DNA from: Candidatus Altimarinota bacterium | GTDB taxonomy: Bacteria; Patescibacteriota; Gracilibacteria; UBA4473 | Assembly: GCA_020631075.1 (NCBI GenBank) | Contig: JAHDHX010000002.1 | Span: 1 to 64,000, forward strand | Direction: 5' to 3' | DNA: 64,000 nucleotides | In this document: positions 59,980-64,000 of the stretch, piece after piece | Layout: every line of letters begins with the position of its first letter | Numbering within the stretch: the first letter of the stretch is position 1 | Notes under the pieces: model-generated | What the model saw: the letters and a program-made list of their open reading frames with translations, nothing else | What the model was told of the DNA's origin: nothing | Database searches by the model: none | Made by a program: the position numbers and the translations under genes

Positions 59980-61245
59980 ATGATTGACCTGAAACAATTG
60001 CGGGCTGCGAGTGGGGAGTATAAAGCAGCGCTGGCGCGGAAGGGGTACGCGGGGAGTCAGATAGATGAATTGCTCAAGCTCGATGAGCGGCGCCGAGCTC
60101 TGCAGACAGACACAGAAACCCTCAAAGCGCGTCAAAATGAAGCCAGTAAATTGATTCCGACCCTTGCGGGGGACGCCAAAGCCAAGCTGTTGGGTGAGAT
60201 GAAAGAGTTGTCGGCGGAGCGAAAAGCCAAGGGAGCGGAGCTGGAAACGGTGACGGCGCAGTGGCAGTCTTTTCTTGAGACGGTGCCCAACCCACCACAC
60301 CCTGAAGCCCCAGACGGAGCGAGTGATGAAGACAATGTGGTGCTGCGGACGTGGGGGGAAAAGCCTGTGTTTGATTTTGCCCCGCGTGACCACGCGGAGG
60401 TTGCAGCGGCTTTGGGGATCCTTGATATGGAACGCGGAGCGAAGGTGAGTGGGTCGCGGTTTTATTACCTGCGGAACGAACTGGCGGTGATGTCACGGGC
60501 GCTGATGCACTGGGCGTTTTTGCAGCTGGTGCAGCGGGGGTACTCAGCGACTATTCCGCCCTTTATGACGCGTGAGCCTGCGATCTATGGCACGGGTTAC
60601 TTGGCCAAGGATGAGAACTATGTGATCAACCCTGGGGAAGATGACCTGTATCTGATCGGGACGAGTGAAGTGCCGATGGTGAGTTACCATAGTGATGAAA
60701 TCCTTGAAGCGGGAGACTTGCCGTTGCGTTATGTCTCTTATTCGCCGTGTTTTCGCCGTGAAGCGGGGTCGTATGGGAAGGATACGTCGGGGATTTTCCG
60801 TGTGCACCAGTTTGAAAAGATTGAGATGGTGATCTTTGGGCAGGAGGCTGACAACGCGCAGCTGCACCAAGAGATACTGGAAATAGAAGAAGACCTGTTG
60901 CAGCAGCTGGGGATCCACTATCAGGTGGTGGACGTGTGCTGTGGTGACCTGGGGGTGAGTGCGGCCAAGAAGTATGACCTCGAAGCGTGGTTGCCGGGGC
61001 AGGGGAAATATCGGGAGATGACGTCGACGTCGATCTGCACTGACTGGCAGGCACGGCGGATAGGGGCTCGGGTCCGACAGGCGGACGGTTCGCTGACGTA
61101 TGCGCACATCCTAAATGGGACGGCGGTCAGTAGTCGACCACTGGTGGCGATTTTAGAGAATTATCAACAGGCGGATGGCAGTGTGATCGTGCCTGAGGTG
61201 CTGCGTGAACTGTGTGGTTTTGCAGAAATCCGCCCGAAGGGGTAA
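59980..61245 (+). CDS. serS: Seryl-tRNA synthetase
   Basis: 421 residues. The N-terminal antiparallel coiled coil (about 25-105) binds the long variable arm of tRNA-Ser. Class II motifs: motif 2 in CFRREAGSYGKDTSGIFRVHQFEK and motif 3 in LNGTAVSSRPLVAILENYQ. ATG at 59980 (MIDLKQLR) is the typical start; a GTG four codons earlier also lies in frame. Confidence 0.94.
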   Translation: MIDLKQLRAASGEYKAALARKGYAGSQIDELLKLDERRRALQTDTETLKARQNEASKLIPTLAGDAKAKLLGEMKELSAERKAKGAELETVTAQWQSFLETVPNPPHPEAPDGASDEDNVVLRTWGEKPVFDFAPRDHAEVAAALGILDMERGAKVSGSRFYYLRNELAVMSRALMHWAFLQLVQRGYSATIPPFMTREPAIYGTGYLAKDENYVINPGEDDLYLIGTSEVPMVSYHSDEILEAGDLPLRYVSYSPCFRREAGSYGKDTSGIFRVHQFEKIEMVIFGQEADNAQLHQEILEIEEDLLQQLGIHYQVVDVCCGDLGVSAAKKYDLEAWLPGQGKYREMTSTSICTDWQARRIGARVRQADGSLTYAHILNGTAVSSRPLVAILENYQQADGSVIVPEVLRELCGFAEIRPKG

Positions 61246-61264
61246 AAATACGGAAAAGTGAGTG

Positions 61265-61735
61265 CTAAAAAGTGATCTCGCGGCGGCTAATGAGGCTGGA
61301 GCAGGCTTTGCCGATGACAATAAAGGCCACCAAACACTGGAGGGGGATGGTGATGAAGCCGAAGTATTTGACTTTGAGTGCGTCGCAGGGGTTACTTAGG
61401 CTGCAGGCGAAGCTGGTTTCGGTGGGAACCATCTGGATGTAGTAGTGGTAGAGCTCGAGCCCGATGCCCGCGAGCACGAGGGGGACGACATAGTACACGA
61501 AGTCATATTGCTTACGCAGGAGGGCCACGACTGAGATAGGGAAAATGGGGTACATAAAGATGCGAGCCCACCAGCACAGCTGACAGGGGGCCAGGGCGTT
61601 GGCGGGGTCAAACAATTGGCCGGCGGTGAGGTTGACGGCGTAGTCGCCGAAGTTGGAGTAGTAGAGTGAGCCTAAGATGGCCAGTAGTGACTGGATGCAG
61701 ATGACCCATGTGAGCTGTCGGGGGGTGAATTTCAT
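61265..61735 (-). CDS. Disulfide bond formation protein DsbB/BdbC-like
   Basis: 156 residues with four membrane segments. CQLC in APCQLCWWARI after the first two helices and a second Cys pair in SFACSLSNPCDALK between the later helices match the DsbB redox pairs that reoxidise a DsbA-type thiol oxidase through quinone. Its presence suggests disulfide formation in exported proteins. The start MKFTPRQLTW at 61735 was preferred over an ATG eight codons earlier. It lies between serS (convergent) and rpoD. Confidence 0.87.
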   Translation of the reverse strand: MKFTPRQLTWVICIQSLLAILGSLYYSNFGDYAVNLTAGQLFDPANALAPCQLCWWARIFMYPIFPISVVALLRKQYDFVYYVVPLVLAGIGLELYHYYIQMVPTETSFACSLSNPCDALKVKYFGFITIPLQCLVAFIVIGKACSSLISRREITF

Positions 61736-61769
61736 GTGTGTGGGGTGGGGGAGTCTCAACCGTGATGCT

Positions 61770-62936
61770 CTACTCGGTGATTTTCACGGACATAGGGTGT
61801 TCGCGCATTTTTTCGAGGACTTTGCCTTCGATCTGACGGATGCGCTCCCGTGTGACGCCGAACTCGCGGCCGACTTCCTCCAGCGTGTGGGGGATGCCGT
61901 CGTCGAGGCCAAACCGCATACGGATGATTTTTTGCTCACGGGCGGAGAGGTACTGCAACATGAACTGGATGTTTTCCTTGATCATGTTACGGTGGGCGGA
62001 CTCAAAGGGGCTCATGGCGGATTCGTCCTCGATGAAGTCAGACAATTTTGAGTCTTCCTCTGTGCCGACGGGGGCTTCGAGGGAGACGATGTCTTGTGAG
62101 ATCTTCATGATGTAGTTGACCTTTTTGAGGTCCATGTCCATCTCGGCGGCGATTTCTTCGGGGAGGGGCTGGCGTCCGAGCTCTTGCTGCAGGCGGCGTT
62201 GAGTGTAGCGAAGTTTGTTGATGGTTTCGACCATGTGAACGGGGATCCGAATGGTGCGGGCTTGGTCAGCGATGGCGCGGGTGATGGCTTGGCGGATCCA
62301 CCACGTGGCGTAGGTGGAGAACTTAAAGCCTTTGCGGTAGTCAAACTTTTCAACGGCGCGGAGGAGGCCGAAGTTGCCCTCTTGCATGAGGTCGAGGAAG
62401 GGCAGGCCACGCCCGATGTAGCGCTTAGCGATCGAGACGACGAGACGGAGGTTGGACTCGGCGAGTTTTTGTTTGGCGGAGAGGTCACCCATCTCGATCC
62501 GTTTGGCGAGGGAGACTTCTTGCTCGGCATTCAGCAACGGGATGCGTCCGATCTCGTTGAGATACATCCGTACGGAGTCGTTGGAGATTTCCGACAAGTC
62601 GACGGATTGCCGCTCTTTGTCTTTCTTAGGGCTGATGGGTTCGTCGTCTTTTTTCTCTTCGCTGGCACGGATGACTTTTTTCTTGTCAGCGGCGGCGAGT
62701 TTTTCTCGCCAGAGTTTTTCTTCACGGACGTCGATGACCTCCACCGAGAGGTCGAAGAGGAGCTCGTAGAGCTCATCGACGAGGTTGAGGTTGTCCTCAA
62801 TGTCGGGGACGACTTTCATGAGCTCTTGCTCGGTGATGAATCGTTGCTCGCGGCCTTTTTGGATTAATTGTTGGACTTCTTTGGGGAACTTAACGATGCG
62901 TTTTTGGAGGCTGAAGTTTGATTTGCCTTTTGACAT
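61770..62936 (-). CDS. rpoD: RNA polymerase primary sigma factor (sigma70)
   Basis: 388 residues. A short basic N-terminus holds a region 1.1-like segment (about 15-60), then region 1.2 ([20 protein letters not shown]), region 2 ([26 protein letters not shown] and [13 protein letters not shown]), region 3 and region 4 with the HTH ([20 protein letters not shown]). The TATAAT-type boxes found across the window fit its -10 specificity. The start [10 protein letters not shown] at 62936 is preceded by CTCACGTCTTCCC, pyrimidine-rich; upstream codons in frame are not conserved. Confidence 0.94.
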   Translation of the reverse strand: MSKGKSNFSLQKRIVKFPKEVQQLIQKGREQRFITEQELMKVVPDIEDNLNLVDELYELLFDLSVEVIDVREEKLWREKLAAADKKKVIRASEEKKDDEPISPKKDKERQSVDLSEISNDSVRMYLNEIGRIPLLNAEQEVSLAKRIEMGDLSAKQKLAESNLRLVVSIAKRYIGRGLPFLDLMQEGNFGLLRAVEKFDYRKGFKFSTYATWWIRQAITRAIADQARTIRIPVHMVETINKLRYTQRRLQQELGRQPLPEEIAAEMDMDLKKVNYIMKISQDIVSLEAPVGTEEDSKLSDFIEDESAMSPFESAHRNMIKENIQFMLQYLSAREQKIIRMRFGLDDGIPHTLEEVGREFGVTRERIRQIEGKVLEKMREHPMSVKITE

Positions 62937-63050
62937 GGGGAAGACGTGAGAGCGAAAGAAGGGGAGCAACCGACGGGGCTTACCAAAAGCGCCCAAATGA
63001 TCGAGCGCTAATATAAGCGGGAGAGGGCTGAAACGAAAACGTTTTTTTCG

Positions 63051-64000
63051 CTATTTTTGGCCGCTGAATTTCTGCAAAAAGGTGGTGTCGGTGCTAAAGA
63101 GGAGCCGTATGTCTGGCACGGCGTAGCGGAGCATGGCCAAGCGGGTGAGCCCGATGCCGAAGGCAAACCCGCTGTAGACACTGGGGTCGATGCCGCAGTG
63201 GCGGAGTACATTGGGGTGGACCATGCCTGCGCCGAGCATTTCCATCCAGTCGCTGGTGTGGGTCACGCCGTGCTCGTCGGTGCTGGTGGTGCGCATATCG
63301 ACCTCCAGCCCTGGTTCGACAAACGGGAAGTAGCCAGGGCGAAAGCGGGTCTCGGCGGTGTCGCCAAAAAGCTCTTTCATCAACTGACTAAGGGTGGCTT
63401 TGAGATGAGCGAGGGAGATATCCTTGTCGACGACGAGGCCTTCGAGCTGGTAGAATGTGGAGTCATGCGTGCGGTCGACGGCTTCGTTGCGGAAGACCCG
63501 CCCAGGGGCGATCATCCGCACGGGGGCGCCATGCTCGACCATCATGCGGATCTGGGCGTTTGACGTTTGGGTGCGGGCGACGAAATTATGATGAGGGGAG
63601 GGACTGTCTTTTTTGATCCAGAAGGTGTCTTGCATATCCCGTGCGGGGTGACTTTCGGGGATGTCGAGGGCGTCAAAATTATGCCATTCGGTTTCGATCT
63701 CGGGCGCGTCGGCGATCTCGTACCCGAGGCTGATGAAAAAGTCTTCGACCTGACTCTGGATGAGGGTGATGGGGTGCTGTGACCCGATGTGAACAGGGCT
63801 GGGGGTGGTGACGTCAAACCAGTCGGCGTCGAGCGTGGAGGCGGCTTGGGCTTGCTGAAGAGACTGACGATGGGCTTGCAGGGCGGTCTGCAGGCGTTGC
63901 TTTTGCTGGCCGATGGCGGCGGCGTGGGCGCGCTTCTCTTCGGGGGAAAGACTTTTGAGGGACTTGAAAAGGGCGGTGAGTTCAGATTTCTTACTGGTGT
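63051..64000 (-). CDS. pheS: Phenylalanyl-tRNA synthetase alpha chain, truncated by window edge
   Basis: At least 316 residues; the 5' end lies beyond the right edge. The N-terminal coiled region (SELTALFKSLKSLSPEEKRA...) leads to the class II catalytic core with HPITLIQSQVEDFF, FRNEAVDRTHDSTFYQLEG (motif 2) and GMVHPNVLRHCG...YSGFAFGIGLTRLAMLRY (motif 3), ending normally. It forms the alpha2beta2 enzyme with PheT, whose gene is not in view. In-frame sequence continues to the window edge without a stop. It precedes rpoD by about 114 bases on the same strand. Confidence 0.94.
   Translation of the reverse strand, partial: TSKKSELTALFKSLKSLSPEEKRAHAAAIGQQKQRLQTALQAHRQSLQQAQAASTLDADWFDVTTPSPVHIGSQHPITLIQSQVEDFFISLGYEIADAPEIETEWHNFDALDIPESHPARDMQDTFWIKKDSPSPHHNFVARTQTSNAQIRMMVEHGAPVRMIAPGRVFRNEAVDRTHDSTFYQLEGLVVDKDISLAHLKATLSQLMKELFGDTAETRFRPGYFPFVEPGLEVDMRTTSTDEHGVTHTSDWMEMLGAGMVHPNVLRHCGIDPSVYSGFAFGIGLTRLAMLRYAVPDIRLLFSTDTTFLQKFSGQK

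Overview
The window reads as a contiguous piece of a bacterial chromosome, most likely from the Patescibacteria/CPR radiation. Peregrinibacteria is a tentative guess, because the genome has more biosynthesis than most CPR lineages (shikimate, carbamoyl phosphate, isoprenoid and sulfur amino acid genes). UGA is used as an ordinary stop, so this is genetic code 11. Signals pointing to CPR are compact overlapping genes, an Ala/Glu-rich tail on ribosomal protein L19, many small secreted or membrane proteins of unknown function, and starts without Shine-Dalgarno sites. The top strand is strongly G-rich whichever way a gene points. Plus-strand proteins are therefore rich in Val/Gly/Ala/Glu, and minus-strand proteins in Pro/Thr/His/Gln/Ser. 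No skew reversal was seen, so the window probably lies within one replichore.

Layout. 0.1-7 kb: a propeller-like surface protein, a YraQ-type permease with its TIGR03943 partner, a three-module peptidoglycan hydrolase, and a frameshifted ZIP metal transporter between copies of a palindromic repeat. 7-13 kb (minus): a PLP cystathionine synthase/lyase behind an attenuator-like leader, LtrA, and a tight cluster uppS - idi - mevalonate-type decarboxylase - isopentenyl phosphate kinase. 13-21 kb: tRNA-Val, secreted and membrane proteins, a nucleotidyltransferase, a metallopeptidase, a GT-C-like membrane protein and a NUDIX hydrolase. 21-31 kb: tmRNA with an unusually long tag, prfA, aroC, tRNAs Leu/Arg/Cys, MscS, a penicillin-binding protein, lspA and rpsT. 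31-41 kb: lipoproteins, rlmH, an epimerase, an NrnA-like DHH phosphatase, a CPA1 antiporter, the C-terminal half of CarB as its own gene, aroE and a WecA-like transferase. 41-50 kb: dnaB, gatB, folC-like, rnhA-proS, tig and an HTH-nucleotidyltransferase protein. 50-64 kb: rplS, a minus-strand gatC-gatA-carA-carB1 cluster, a cytidylyltransferase-like gene with ftsX and recO, a membrane-anchored exported protein, a DHH-fold protein lacking its catalytic motifs, serS, dsbB, rpoD and a partial pheS running off the right edge.

How the genes fit together. GatA, GatB and GatC all lie here and would correct mischarged Asp-tRNA(Asn) and/or Glu-tRNA(Gln). CarA and the two CarB halves would together make carbamoyl phosphate, although the halves lie about 12 kb apart on opposite strands. 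The isoprenoid cluster implies the alternative mevalonate route through isopentenyl phosphate, feeding undecaprenyl phosphate for cell-wall lipid carriers. LspA has at least two lipoprotein clients in the window. The most unusual items are the split CarB, the isoprenoid cluster, the 29-residue tmRNA tag, the hairpin repeat family whose ends coincide with stop codons, the attenuator candidate, and the pyrimidine-rich or leaderless starts.
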